Shown here: one piece after another, positions 1 through 8,118 of the stretch | Position numbering within the stretch: position 1 is the first letter of the stretch | Layout of the letters: the number at the start of each line of letters is the position of its first letter | IMG/VR virus record: IMGVR_UViG_3300025889_000244 | Coordinates: 1-42,232 of that record | Direction: 5' to 3' (one strand) | Length of the DNA stretch: 42,232 nt | DNA from: a virus | Notes under the pieces: model-generated | Seen by the model: the letters and a program-made list of their open reading frames with translations, nothing else | The model's database searches: none | Told to the model about the DNA's origin: nothing | Made by a program: the position numbers and the translations under genes

Positions 1-173
1 TAGGTGAGGGCTGTGGATGCGTAGCCTTGTGCGACGTTGGCGGTGGTGCCTTCGTAGGTGAGTTGTTCCCGGTCGTATAGGTAGTCGGGGTTGTCGTAGT
101 CTTGTTCTACGATGTTTCCGGCGTACGTTATGTGTTCTTCGTAGTCGGTGGAGGATTCGTACAGCCGACTCAT
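1..173 (-). CDS. Repeat-rich tail fibre protein, N-terminal part (cut by window edge)
   Basis: The first 57 codons, starting with MSRLYESSTDYEEH, are nearly identical to the N-terminus of the complete 358-aa gene at 38338-39414. The reading frame runs off the left edge of the window, so this is a contig-end fragment and not a broken gene. On a closed circle this fragment is the same gene as the complete copy. Confidence 0.85.
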   Translation of the reverse strand, partial: MSRLYESSTDYEEHITYAGNIVEQDYDNPDYLYDREQLTYEGTTANVAQGYASTALT

Positions 174-176
174 CGG

Positions 177-329
177 TTACTCTTCTTCTGGTTTTTCGGT
201 GCCTACCTGTTGGTCAATCCACGCTGACCATTCTTCGGTTGACATGACGGTTACGGTGTCGTCAACCTGTACCAACACCGAGCCGTCGGGGTAAACGGCT
301 TCTAGTTCTTGTCGTGTCCATGTAGCCAT
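177..329 (-). CDS. Small fibre-partner protein, 50 aa (allele 1, third module)
   Basis: The protein begins MATWTRQELE and contains a conserved VQVDDTVTVMS core and EEWSAWIDQQVG helix. It is one of six copies in the window (three per allele), each directly downstream of a fibre gene. Length is 50 aa here and 50-52 aa elsewhere. Function is not recognised. The strict one-to-one pairing with a fibre suggests a fibre chaperone or a small virion subunit, which is inference. This copy carries an EAVYPDGSVL variation where its siblings read EELHPDGTV. Confidence 0.75.
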   Translation of the reverse strand: MATWTRQELEAVYPDGSVLVQVDDTVTVMSTEEWSAWIDQQVGTEKPEEE

Positions 330-334
330 CATCA

Positions 335-1018
335 TCACCCGTTGTTGTATCCGTAAACGTTGACGGTACCGCTAAACGTGCCACCCAATGTCAAGGTAAA
401 TCCGTCATATTGTGTTGTTGTGTTGAGGGTTCCACCCATTTCATAGGAAACATAGTTAGTACCTGAATAATAGGTTTGTCTGTTGCCCATCATCGTTGTC
501 TGTTCGATGGCCGCAGGAAACCACAAATCGAAATTAGCGACATGACGCGCAACTGATGCGGCAATATTGCGGTCAATAATCTCAAATTGTGTATTCCCGT
601 TGCTATCGCGTGTGTATGTCGAACCGCCAGACGAACGACCAATAGACGCGTAGTAGTATGACGCACTTAATTCATCTGTGCCACTTGCCCGCATCCGCAT
701 AATGAGGTTGTTTGAAAGGTCACGACACCCGACAATGATTCGGTAACAATGAAACTTTGACGTGAAACAATCGTTCACGCTAAATGATGCTGTGCCAGAA
801 CTAACCTGGTGCGCTGCGATTAGCACCAAACCCTGCTGAGCAACCTTATAATCCAACGATTCAGTATCAGCCGAACCATCAACACCAACCTTCGCCTGCA
901 ACGCCTCCACCGCATCATTCACATCCGCATGTTGAGCAGAATGCGACGGCGAAGCCATCGTTGAACTGGATGTCGGGTTCGTAAAGTTATCTATGCTAGA
1001 CGGAAAATTAGTGGTCAT
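335..1018 (-). CDS. Tail fibre / receptor-binding paralogue C, allele 1
   Basis: This 227-aa protein has three parts. Residues 1-65 form a conserved N-terminal segment with an HADVNDAVEALQAKVG-like helix, of a type common at the N-termini of phage tail fibres. A variable middle of about 150 residues follows, then a conserved C-terminal tail ending in VYGYNNG. The middle is quite unlike its counterpart at 39563-40240 although the N-terminus is the same. ATG start; it overlaps the stop of the upstream partner gene as ATGA. Probable role is host recognition at the tail tip (inference from layout and variability). Confidence 0.75.
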   Translation of the reverse strand: MTTNFPSSIDNFTNPTSSSTMASPSHSAQHADVNDAVEALQAKVGVDGSADTESLDYKVAQQGLVLIAAHQVSSGTASFSVNDCFTSKFHCYRIIVGCRDLSNNLIMRMRASGTDELSASYYYASIGRSSGGSTYTRDSNGNTQFEIIDRNIAASVARHVANFDLWFPAAIEQTTMMGNRQTYYSGTNYVSYEMGGTLNTTTQYDGFTLTLGGTFSGTVNVYGYNNG

Positions 1019-1173
1019 TCAGGCACCTCTTCAAGTTTCTCTGTGCCAACCTGTTGTTCAATCCACGCTGACCATTCTTCGGTTGACATGACGGTTACGG
1101 TGTCGTCTACCTGTACCGACACGGTGCCGTCGGGGTGTAGTTCTTCTAGTTCTTGTCGTGTCCATGTAGCCAT
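1015..1173 (-). CDS. Small fibre-partner protein, 52 aa (allele 1, second module)
   Basis: MATWTRQELEELHPDGTV start, VDDTVTVMS core and EEWSAWIEQQVGTEK helix, ending EEVPE. It overlaps the next fibre gene (335-1018) by the four bases ATGA, so the two are probably translationally coupled. It sits 5 bp after the stop of fibre B. Function unknown; see the 50-aa sibling at 177-329. Confidence 0.75.
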   Translation of the reverse strand: MATWTRQELEELHPDGTVSVQVDDTVTVMSTEEWSAWIEQQVGTEKLEEVPE

Positions 1174-1178
1174 CATTA

Positions 1179-1859
1179 TCACCCGTTGTTGTATCCGTAG
1201 ACACGGATAGTCCCGCCAGAGATTGTGTTCGTCCCATTGGGTTCGACGCTGAACGATGTGTACGAGGTGGTGTTGTCAACCATGCCACCGTGAAATCCAA
1301 AGGCTCCATTTCCGCTATCTGACGTTCGTCTGTAAAGAAAGTTCCCGTTCCACGATGTCTCCTGTGTCGCGTATGGGTTGCTGATGTCAATGACGTACCA
1401 ACCGCCGTATCCACTACCAGCAGCACCGATTGAGGTATACGCCCCATTGTTTGAGAAGTTGTTGTAGGTGGCACCGTTGAAGCGGTATGCATAGTGACCG
1501 CCGTAGTAGCCCGCTGTTGCCGCTCCTATTTGAAAATGGAATGCAGAATCGTCGGTGCAGTCGGCAACGTCAATCAGAATCTTGTAGTTCTGAAAGTCGG
1601 CAGAGAACGCATCGCTGACGGTCACCGAGGACACACCGCTACCAATAGTTACGGATTTGATAAACGTCAAACCTTGCTGAGCAACCTTATAATCCAACGA
1701 CGAAGTAACCGCCGAACCATCAACACCAACCTTCGCCTGTACCGCTTCCATCGCGTCATTAATATCGGCATGTTGTTGATCGTGCGGCGGATTATCTAAC
1801 GTGTCAGCCGATGTAGGGTTCGTGAACGCATCAATGCTCGACGGAAAATTCGTAGTCAC
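1179..1859 (-). CDS. Tail fibre / receptor-binding paralogue B, allele 1
   Basis: A 226-aa paralogue with the same plan as the neighbouring fibres. The N-terminus contains HADINDAMEAVQAKVG. The variable middle is Gly/Tyr/Asn-rich and probably beta-structured. The C-terminus is GGTIRVYGYNNG. The start is GTG, overlapping the upstream partner gene as GTGA. Residues 1-65 are identical to those of the 40401-41081 gene, after which the two diverge sharply, as expected for an exchanged receptor-binding region. Confidence 0.75.
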   Translation of the reverse strand: MTTNFPSSIDAFTNPTSADTLDNPPHDQQHADINDAMEAVQAKVGVDGSAVTSSLDYKVAQQGLTFIKSVTIGSGVSSVTVSDAFSADFQNYKILIDVADCTDDSAFHFQIGAATAGYYGGHYAYRFNGATYNNFSNNGAYTSIGAAGSGYGGWYVIDISNPYATQETSWNGNFLYRRTSDSGNGAFGFHGGMVDNTTSYTSFSVEPNGTNTISGGTIRVYGYNNG

Positions 1860-2014
1860 GGAAGCACCTCTTCAAGTTTCTCTGTGCCTACCTGTTGTTC
1901 GATCCATGTGTCCCATTCTTCATGGGTCATGGGGCGCACAAGATCGTCAATCTGTACGTTGACGGTTCCGTCAGGGTGTAGTTCTTCTAGTTCTTGTCGT
2001 GTCCATGTCGCCAT
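1856..2014 (-). CDS. Small fibre-partner protein, 52 aa (allele 1, first module)
   Basis: MATWTRQELEELHPDGTV start as in its siblings, but the middle reads IDDLVRPMTHEEWDTWIEQ, a second subtype shared with the copies at 40237 and 41078. It ends EEVLP. The stop overlaps the GTG start of fibre B. Each subtype appears to stay with its slot in the array. Confidence 0.75.
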   Translation of the reverse strand: MATWTRQELEELHPDGTVNVQIDDLVRPMTHEEWDTWIEQQVGTEKLEEVLP

Positions 2015-2019
2015 CGTCA

Positions 2020-2685
2020 TCACCCGTTGTTATATCCGTAAAGTTGAAGGGTGCCCCCTGTCAACGTTCCCGACGCGGGATAAAACGTGAATGCTGTGTA
2101 GGTTTCTACCGTTGAATTTACGCCACCAAAGTTCACCCAATAACCCCCGCCAAAACTGCGTGCGTCAAATTTTGTAGAAGTGAGTTCGTTCGGCTGAAGA
2201 AATCGCATTTCATAATACGCGTTTCCAGTTGAAGAAACTTCGCCCGCGTAAAAATTAGAATCATTGTATCTGTTTATTACGGTAACGCTGGTTGAAGTAA
2301 ACAACGTGCGAGTAGAACTTCCGAAATATGCCGTTCCTCTATTTCCACATTGCACCAATAAATTTTGCAAGGAACCACTGGCCATTGCCGTAATTATCAC
2401 CAGATAGTTTTTGAAAGTGCTACTGAATGCGTCGGTGACGGTGACCGATGACACGCCTGACCCAATAGAAACAGACTTGATAAACGTCAAACCCTGCTGA
2501 GTAACCTTGTAATCCAACGACCCAGTATCAGCCGAACCGTCAACACCAACCTTCGCCTGAAGGGACTCAACAGCATCATTCAAATCAGCGTGCTGAGTAG
2601 CATGAGGAACCGTAACAGAATCCATCGCATCCGAAGCAGACGGATTCGTAAACGAATCCAAAGAACCCGGAAAATTAGTTGCCAT
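2020..2685 (-). CDS. Tail fibre / receptor-binding paralogue A, allele 1
   Basis: A 221-aa protein and the first fibre after the 120-aa gene, overlapping it by one base (TGATG). The N-terminus is MATNFPGSLDSFTNP with HATQHADLNDAVESLQAKVG. A middle unique to this allele follows, and the C-terminus reads LQLYGYNNG where the siblings have IRVYGYNNG. The equivalent in the other allele is 41242-41907; the two share N-termini and differ in the middle. A tail-fibre role is inferred from the N-terminal motif and position. Confidence 0.75.
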   Translation of the reverse strand: MATNFPGSLDSFTNPSASDAMDSVTVPHATQHADLNDAVESLQAKVGVDGSADTGSLDYKVTQQGLTFIKSVSIGSGVSSVTVTDAFSSTFKNYLVIITAMASGSLQNLLVQCGNRGTAYFGSSTRTLFTSTSVTVINRYNDSNFYAGEVSSTGNAYYEMRFLQPNELTSTKFDARSFGGGYWVNFGGVNSTVETYTAFTFYPASGTLTGGTLQLYGYNNG

Positions 2686-3047
2686 CAGTCCAACGTCAAC
2701 GTCAACGACGTAATCTGAAACGTATCACCAGCCGTCACAGCAGCAGAAGAAGCCAACGCCCCAGACCACAACGCATTACCAGAAGACGAAGCATCCCACA
2801 ACGACCAATGCGAATAAGTCTCAGACGTAGAAACATTCGTCCACTCAACAGTCCCAGACGAAACCATCGAACCACCCGAAGCTGCACCAAACGACACAGC
2901 CTTCCGAGTAGTCTCACCAGCCGCATTAGCCGTACCATCCTCACCCGGATCACCCGTATGCAACTGCAAATACGCAGCAGAAACACTGAACGCAGTACCA
3001 GAAATCGCATCCAGCAACTTGTTCTCAGCATAATTAGAAATACTCAT
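2685..3047 (-). CDS. Virion/tail fibre-associated protein, Gp80-like, 120 aa
   Basis: The protein contains YLQLHTGDPGEDGTANAAGE, followed by VEWTNVSTSETYSHWSLWDA and a C-terminal FQITSLTLTLD. This pattern is characteristic of a small structural protein family seen in many actinophages (mycobacteriophage Gp80-like). Strong ribosome-binding site AGGAG 6 bases before the ATG. It is the first gene after the capsid terminator and heads the fibre array. A second, 5'-truncated copy lies at 41907-42232. Confidence 0.75.
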   Translation of the reverse strand: MSISNYAENKLLDAISGTAFSVSAAYLQLHTGDPGEDGTANAAGETTRKAVSFGAASGGSMVSSGTVEWTNVSTSETYSHWSLWDASSSGNALWSGALASSAAVTAGDTFQITSLTLTLD

Positions 3048-3097
3048 GTCAACTCCTAGTAGTCGTCCCTAAATAATAGCACCCCAGAAAGAGCGAA

Positions 3098-3119
3098 GCC
3101 CCCCGCCGAAGCAGGGGGC
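3098..3119 (-). terminator. Hairpin terminator after the capsid gene
   Basis: Read on the minus strand, nine base pairs (one G-T wobble) close a TTCG tetraloop: GCCCCCTGC, TTCG, GCGGGGGGC. A moderately T-rich stretch follows. It lies 23 bases after the capsid stop codon. It could be a partial terminator that keeps capsid mRNA more abundant than fibre mRNA, or an mRNA 3' end stabiliser. Confidence 0.75.
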
Positions 3120-3141
3120 AACGCAACCAGGGTCAACCAGA

Positions 3142-4107
3142 TCAGCTGTTAGCGCCGATGCTGGACGATGACTCGATACGACGGAGGCTTGCCTCACGGA
3201 AGCGACCGTAACCACCGAGCCAGTACCAACCGATTGGACGGAAACGCTCAAGGGTGTCAGTGATAGGACCACGGACAATCTTCGGAAGCGCACCGTTACC
3301 ATCAACGATTGAGTGTGCCTTAGCGAGAGCCTGACGGCCCATCACCAACGTTGCGTACACATCGATGTTACCGGCTGAACCGGTTCCGTTTGATGCGTTA
3401 GCAAACAGAGGTGCGCGTGGTGTCTCAATGAAACGGACACCCTCAAAAGCACCAATCTCACCGTTGTAAATCATGTCGGTGTCAACATAGACGTGTGGGT
3501 CACGCCATGCTGCTGCGCCGGTCTCTGAACGGAGGTCATAGGAAACGTCCGGGTGGATGAATCCCATGTACAAACCGTTGAACGTTGGGACGTTCGCTGC
3601 ACGCAACTGTGCGGTTGCCTTACGAATGTCGTTGGCTTCCAACTCGTCTTCCACAGCAACGGTGGTGCGAGAAGTTGGGGTGGTTGCACCGCCGCCGCCA
3701 TAAGCGACATTGGAACCAGCCTTCAACACGTCAGCAACAACGGTGTCAAGTGACGAACCGGCGTTGTAACCGATGACGTTCGCTGCAACCGTGTCAACGT
3801 CAAGGAACGAGGTGCCACGCAGCTTAGCGGTCGTAGCAACAGCGTTACCATATTCGTTGAGGGTCACTGTCACTTGGCTGTCGCTCATCGCAACAGCAGT
3901 AACGTCTGACGTTTCGGTGAGGGTTGACGTTGCTTCAGCAAGATCGTTGAAGATCGTGAACGTAACCGACGTACCAGGCATCGCCTGCTGGGTCGGCTGA
4001 ACGTCTGCTACAGCGTCAAACAAAAGTTCTGAACGGAGCGCAAAATATGCGAGCCGATCAAATGCCGCCTGATCGACGGATACTGATGACTGTTGGGTAT
4101 ATGCCAT
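3142..4107 (-). CDS. Major capsid protein, N4-gp56 family (HK97 fold)
   Basis: This 321-aa protein forms the icosahedral shell. The N-terminal half contains VTLNEYGNAVATTAKLRGTSF and DTVAANVIGYNAGSSLD, a pattern I associate with N4-gp56-type major capsid proteins. Later come VEDELEANDIRKATAQLRAANVPTF and a GLYMGFIHPDVSYDLR segment typical of the family. Length fits. A GAAAGG ribosome-binding site precedes the ATG. It lies directly after the scaffold gene and before a strong hairpin, as expected for the most highly expressed virion gene. Confidence 0.85.
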   Translation of the reverse strand: MAYTQQSSVSVDQAAFDRLAYFALRSELLFDAVADVQPTQQAMPGTSVTFTIFNDLAEATSTLTETSDVTAVAMSDSQVTVTLNEYGNAVATTAKLRGTSFLDVDTVAANVIGYNAGSSLDTVVADVLKAGSNVAYGGGGATTPTSRTTVAVEDELEANDIRKATAQLRAANVPTFNGLYMGFIHPDVSYDLRSETGAAAWRDPHVYVDTDMIYNGEIGAFEGVRFIETPRAPLFANASNGTGSAGNIDVYATLVMGRQALAKAHSIVDGNGALPKIVRGPITDTLERFRPIGWYWLGGYGRFREASLRRIESSSSIGANS

Positions 4108-4147
4108 TGGGGATCAAACCTTTCGGAAAGAGGAAGCCCCCTAACGG

Positions 4148-4579
4148 TTAGAAGGCTTCGGATTGTGCTTGGGCTTCGGCCAACAACTTTTCAACTTCTG
4201 CCTGAGACTTTGCTTGCGAAATGCGTTGAACAAAATCAACAGGAGGTTCACTGTCTGAACCTGCCGCCATCTGGTTCGTCCGATTCCACGTTCCGGCTTC
4301 CTGCCTAATGCTTTCAGCCTGCGTGTCTTTCAGAAGTCCTGCTTCGATACCTGCTTCACGGATAGCGTCAGCCGACAGTTCACCGTCATACGCTTTCACG
4401 AAATATTTGGAGATCGGCAACTCAGGGTCAATACCTGCTTTGACGAACGCCAACTCTCGTGCTGCGCTAGACGCTGCGTCTGCTTGCGCTTTCAGTTCAG
4501 CATTTTCTGCTTCCAGCTGCCTCATCCGATCGCGTAACGGATTTCTGCCTTCTTGCTCTTCATCGAAATTGCTGTCCAT
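4148..4579 (-). CDS. Probable capsid scaffolding protein, 143 aa
   Basis: The start was set at the ATG encoding MDSNFDEEQEGRN, because AAAGGAG lies 7 bases upstream; a longer frame exists but lacks this signal. An acidic N-terminus is followed by a predicted coiled coil (about residues 15-45, RMRQLEAENAELKAQADAA), then a helical C-terminus. Size, charge and position immediately upstream of the capsid gene match phage scaffolding proteins, which guide capsid assembly and then leave. No sequence signature proves it. Confidence 0.65.
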   Translation of the reverse strand: MDSNFDEEQEGRNPLRDRMRQLEAENAELKAQADAASSAARELAFVKAGIDPELPISKYFVKAYDGELSADAIREAGIEAGLLKDTQAESIRQEAGTWNRTNQMAAGSDSEPPVDFVQRISQAKSQAEVEKLLAEAQAQSEAF

Positions 4580-4651
4580 ATTTACACTCCTTTGCCCAAT
4601 CACCACCCGGAGGCAGATAGTGACGCTGCTATGTCTCCCTTGCGGGGTTCC

Positions 4652-4666
4652 TGCCCACCGTGGGCA
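4652..4666 (-). other. Compact inverted repeat in the leader before the scaffold gene
   Basis: TGCCCAC and GTGGGCA flank a single central base in the 108-bp gap between the 280-aa gene and the scaffold start. As RNA it would fold as a 5-bp stem with a 5-base loop. There is no T-run, so it is more likely an RNA processing, stability or protein-binding site than a terminator. Confidence 0.35.
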
Positions 4667-4687
4667 TCGGGACAATCATATCACAAA

Positions 4688-5530
4688 CTATTGAAGTCCG
4701 GTGATTTCTGCGCCTTGACCTGCGAAACGGCCACCTTGCTCGAAGGATGCTTGACGGCGGCGGGCGCGTTGACGCAAACGTTGCTGTGCCGCAGCGGATG
4801 TGCCGAACACCGCACCAATCTGTTCCTGCTGTCCGAACGCCTGCTCACCGGCCTGTGCTTCTCCAGTGGTTGTTTGGAACACTTCACCGAGCTGTGTCAT
4901 CGCTTGGAAACCGGATTGTGCTTGTTCACCAGAAATCCCTTGTCGGGCGAGTTGTTCTGCGGTGGCGACATCTAGTCGGAAACCTTCTTGTCTTGCTTGA
5001 CCAGAAATCTCTGCGGAACGTGCTTGACGGATAAGCATTGGTGTCGTTTTTTCTGGGTCTAAAAAGTATGCGGCTAGGCCGCCGTCGTCGATACCGTATA
5101 GCCGTCGCATTTCCGAAATGACTTCTGGATCGGCGTTAGCGACAGCTTCGTATCCCTGGTTGACTCGTTCTGCGACTTCTGCGATGGACACGTCGTTTGA
5201 GATGAGCATGTCTGTGGTGTCTTTGTCGGTGAAGAAGTCTCTGGGCAGGCCGCTGTTGCGGAACAGGGAGCGGTACTGGTTTTCTAACGCGAGGTATTCG
5301 CCTTCTGACAGGGCGTTTAGTCCTGCCGCCCGTCGTGCAGCGTTGCCTTTGAAACGTTCTTTGTATTCGTTTGTTTCACGGATTTTACCTACAAGAATGT
5401 TTTGATCCAGAATGTCCTCATCAAACACCATGCCACGGACAAACTCTGTTAACGATTCTAAACCGTACGCTGACAGCGTTTCACCAATAATGTCGTACGC
5501 CGATTGCTGATCGGTTTCTATCATGCTCAT
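4688..5530 (-). CDS. Putative internal virion/structural protein, 280 aa
   Basis: Not recognised by family. It is hydrophilic and alpha-helical throughout, with an acidic first half and a Gln/Ala/Arg-rich C-terminal third (RQRARRRQASFEQGGRFAGQG). It overlaps the 862-aa gene by one base (TAATG), so the pair is coupled. Its place between the large virion proteins and scaffold/capsid suggests a head-internal or ejection protein, by analogy with the gp14-15-16 set of T7-like phages. That analogy rests on size and position only. Confidence 0.55.
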   Translation of the reverse strand: MSMIETDQQSAYDIIGETLSAYGLESLTEFVRGMVFDEDILDQNILVGKIRETNEYKERFKGNAARRAAGLNALSEGEYLALENQYRSLFRNSGLPRDFFTDKDTTDMLISNDVSIAEVAERVNQGYEAVANADPEVISEMRRLYGIDDGGLAAYFLDPEKTTPMLIRQARSAEISGQARQEGFRLDVATAEQLARQGISGEQAQSGFQAMTQLGEVFQTTTGEAQAGEQAFGQQEQIGAVFGTSAAAQQRLRQRARRRQASFEQGGRFAGQGAEITGLQ

Positions 5531-8118
5531 TAGACTCTCCCAAACATATTCGCCAACTTGTCAGCAACCTCATACGCCCTAGACCTAGCCTCAGTCGTAT
5601 ACTGGTAACCCAACGCCTCATTCTTACGAAGATAATCACCCCACTCAGCCATATTCATCATACGCTGCTCACCCGTTTTGGGATCAGGCTGATATGTGAC
5701 CGCCTGCACCCACGTCGGGTCAGTCATGTTGATCGAGTTGGGGTCGCGTTCCAAAATGTTTGCAGCAATCTGCTTGTAGTTACTTGTTGCTTGGTCAAAT
5801 GTGCGACCCGCATCAAACTGTTCCGTAAGCGACGGATACAACGATTTGGCGATAGACAACGCATAATCTTGGAACGAATCCAACGTTTCCTCCCCAACAG
5901 CAATCTTTTCAACAAACTGATTGAACGTCTGATCTGCAAGAGAAACACCGTACTGTTGTGAAATTTCACGAACACTTTGCCCGTAATATCCTTCACGCAA
6001 CTGTGTCGCTCCAGCAGTACCGCCTTCGGCTGCTGCCATACCAATCGCATTAATGATTGTTTGGCCGCTCCAACCAAGCCTCAACGAATCCAACGCCAAC
6101 TTTTGTAAACGTTCATCAGACAGACGGACACCTTTATTGAGTGCTTCCTGATTGATTATTGCTGCTTGTTCGTCTACACGGCCTTGATAGGTGGCCGGGT
6201 CAAGACCGCTTGCCAGATCCCATTCGCGTGCCGACGCGACAGTTGTTTTCCACCAGTTTGTTTTACGCAGCTCGGCTTCAAGTTTTTCGTCTGACCATGC
6301 TGGCGGGCCAATAGATTTTTTGAGTAGCGCAGCGATTTCTGGGACGCTTTTAACAATTGCGTAGTATTCGGGGTACATTTCTGCGGCTGCGGTTTCCCAA
6401 TCGACAGGGATTGCGGTGTCTTCTGCTACTGCGCCGACACCACCGCCGACACCACCGCCGACACCACCGCCGACACCACCGCCACTACTTGTAGCGGCGG
6501 CAGTAGCGGCATCAATATCAGCGGCGTTTTGAGCAGCAGCAGCATCGGCCGCGGTGCTACTTTGCACGGCACCCATGTATCCGCGCCCAGCAGCAGCACC
6601 TCCAACATCAAACTCCGCCCCAGCAAGTGCCGCTTCGCGACCGTAACCACCTTGCACAGTTCCAGTGGAACCTCTGCCAGCAGCAGCACCTCCAACACCA
6701 AACTCCGCCCCAGCAAATGCCGCTTCGTCAATAGTTGTCGGGTACGAAGGACGCTGTGTGCGTGTTACAGCGGGTTGTGTCGTAGGTGCAGCAGTTGTCG
6801 TAGGTGCAGCAGTTGTCGTAGGTGCAGCAGTTGTCGTAGGTGCAGCAGGGGGAGCGGTCGTTGAAGGTGAAGACTCCCCACGCTCAGGACCAAAACCGGC
6901 ACCCGGACCACCCTGCTCAATAAGATTCCCATTAGAATCAACAGTTTCACCCAACTGATTCACATAACGGATAAGTTGCTGCGGCTTGCCAGAACCAGGC
7001 GAACCAACAACCTTCCACAATTTTCTTGTTGAATCCCAAGAATAAACCTGACCGGAAGGCAACGGAACGTTGGGTTGACGAGTGCTGATCGGTTGACGAG
7101 CTGCCTCCATACTTTCAGCAGATTGTTCCGCTAAATCTTGACGATTCTCAACAATGTCTTGAACTTGTCTAAAAACCTGATTTTCGTTTACATTTCTTGG
7201 TGCTGTAAAATTTTCGTTAAAAAATTTGTCAAGAGAGTGCATATCCACTGAAGTTGGGTCGGCAGCAAATTTGTCCAGCTTTTGCCGATCTCCCGCACTC
7301 AAAAACGGTTCGCCCACTTTAGCGATTCTTGGATAACGACCAGTTGTCAGATATTCAAAAGCAACCGAAGACAAAACCTTTTCAAGTTTTGTTAACTCGG
7401 AAGGAGTCAAAAAACTTCTGGAATAGCCTTGTTTTGTATCTCCAGGATCAACATAAGTTGCAGTCGGTTGAGTTGGAGTGGTCGTGGTAGTTGTTGCAGG
7501 GGGAGTTGTTGTCGTCGGAGTGCTTACCTGCGGAGAAATAATAATGCCCTGCGGCGCACCAATCTGAGAATCCCATTTTGACGTAAACAAATCCCACAAA
7601 CCGTTTTGAACCGTTTTCGATTCGGTTTTGTCACCCATCCCAGACAACGCAAGAACATTTCTAGGATCGTTAGGATTTGCAATAAAATTATCTAAGCGTT
7701 CACGCTCGTTTCCAGACAGCCCCATCGTGCCGCCGCCGTCAAGATACGCAACATACTTGTCATCCAAATACGCTCTCGCATTATTCATCAACTCGTCGCC
7801 AATCAACTCGGAACGAGAAAACGCTGTCACATCTCTCATGCGGAACGAATCAAGCATCGCCACCGTTTCAGCAAAATTCATGTTAGGTGCTGGTTTAGCA
7901 ACGCTCTTCAAAATGCCAGTTGAAGACAAATCACTGTTGAGAATGTCGTTACGCAGTTGACTTAGGAACGCTGCTTGACGTGTCCCAATGTTTTCTGGGC
8001 TTCCCCCATCAAAGTACAGCAAATACTTCGGTCGAAGAATGGAACGCAAAAAGTTATAAAAATCTGGGTGGTCAGACGCTTGCCAACGACCCCAGATATT
8101 GATGTCGTAATCTGCCAT
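5530..8118 (-). CDS. Large virion protein with Thr/Pro and Gly repeat linkers, 862 aa
   Basis: Function is inferred from position only. There is a globular N-terminal region (about 1-190), a first Thr/Pro linker (about 195-225), a second helical region (230-340), a second linker of repeated APTTTA units (about 415-450), a duplicated AGAEF-VGGAAAGRG segment (about 470-520), a Gly-rich GGGV repeat (about 544-563), and a long helical C-terminal half. Probably an internal virion or ejection protein, with linkers letting it extend during DNA delivery (inference). It overlaps both neighbours by one base. Confidence 0.55.
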   Translation of the reverse strand: MADYDINIWGRWQASDHPDFYNFLRSILRPKYLLYFDGGSPENIGTRQAAFLSQLRNDILNSDLSSTGILKSVAKPAPNMNFAETVAMLDSFRMRDVTAFSRSELIGDELMNNARAYLDDKYVAYLDGGGTMGLSGNERERLDNFIANPNDPRNVLALSGMGDKTESKTVQNGLWDLFTSKWDSQIGAPQGIIISPQVSTPTTTTPPATTTTTTPTQPTATYVDPGDTKQGYSRSFLTPSELTKLEKVLSSVAFEYLTTGRYPRIAKVGEPFLSAGDRQKLDKFAADPTSVDMHSLDKFFNENFTAPRNVNENQVFRQVQDIVENRQDLAEQSAESMEAARQPISTRQPNVPLPSGQVYSWDSTRKLWKVVGSPGSGKPQQLIRYVNQLGETVDSNGNLIEQGGPGAGFGPERGESSPSTTAPPAAPTTTAAPTTTAAPTTTAAPTTQPAVTRTQRPSYPTTIDEAAFAGAEFGVGGAAAGRGSTGTVQGGYGREAALAGAEFDVGGAAAGRGYMGAVQSSTAADAAAAQNAADIDAATAAATSSGGGVGGGVGGGVGGGVGAVAEDTAIPVDWETAAAEMYPEYYAIVKSVPEIAALLKKSIGPPAWSDEKLEAELRKTNWWKTTVASAREWDLASGLDPATYQGRVDEQAAIINQEALNKGVRLSDERLQKLALDSLRLGWSGQTIINAIGMAAAEGGTAGATQLREGYYGQSVREISQQYGVSLADQTFNQFVEKIAVGEETLDSFQDYALSIAKSLYPSLTEQFDAGRTFDQATSNYKQIAANILERDPNSINMTDPTWVQAVTYQPDPKTGEQRMMNMAEWGDYLRKNEALGYQYTTEARSRAYEVADKLANMFGRV
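6427..6486 (-). repeat. 12-bp tandem repeats coding for the GGGV linker
   Basis: About five copies of a 12-base unit (CACCACCGCCGA in phase) encode the Gly-Gly-Gly-Val repeat of the 862-aa virion protein. Short in-frame repeats like these can change length by slippage without breaking the frame. Confidence 0.75.
6779..6846 (-). repeat. 18-bp tandem repeats coding for the APTTTA linker
   Basis: Nearly four identical copies of an 18-base unit (GTCGTAGGTGCAGCAGTT on the plus strand) encode repeated Thr-Thr-Ala-Ala-Pro-Thr. DNA-level identity is higher than protein conservation needs, which points to recent expansion. Confidence 0.8.

Larger units (their letters stand above)
1..3010. repeat. Terminal homologous block, copy 1 (tail-fibre locus allele 1)
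   Basis: Base 1 corresponds to base 39242, and base 3010 to base 42232. The same genes appear in the same order in both blocks: end of the 120-aa gene, three fibre/partner pairs, start of the 358-aa fibre gene. Flanks, fibre N-termini and partner genes are nearly identical, but the central and distal parts of each fibre gene differ greatly. The simplest reading is a circular or circularly permuted genome whose overlapping ends come from two strain alleles. A true tandem duplication is the alternative. Confidence 0.85.

Noticed and set aside
335-3010. Diversity-generating retroelement driving fibre variation
   Set aside because: No reverse transcriptase gene in the window, no template/variable repeat pair, and differences extend over about 450 bases rather than at scattered adenines.
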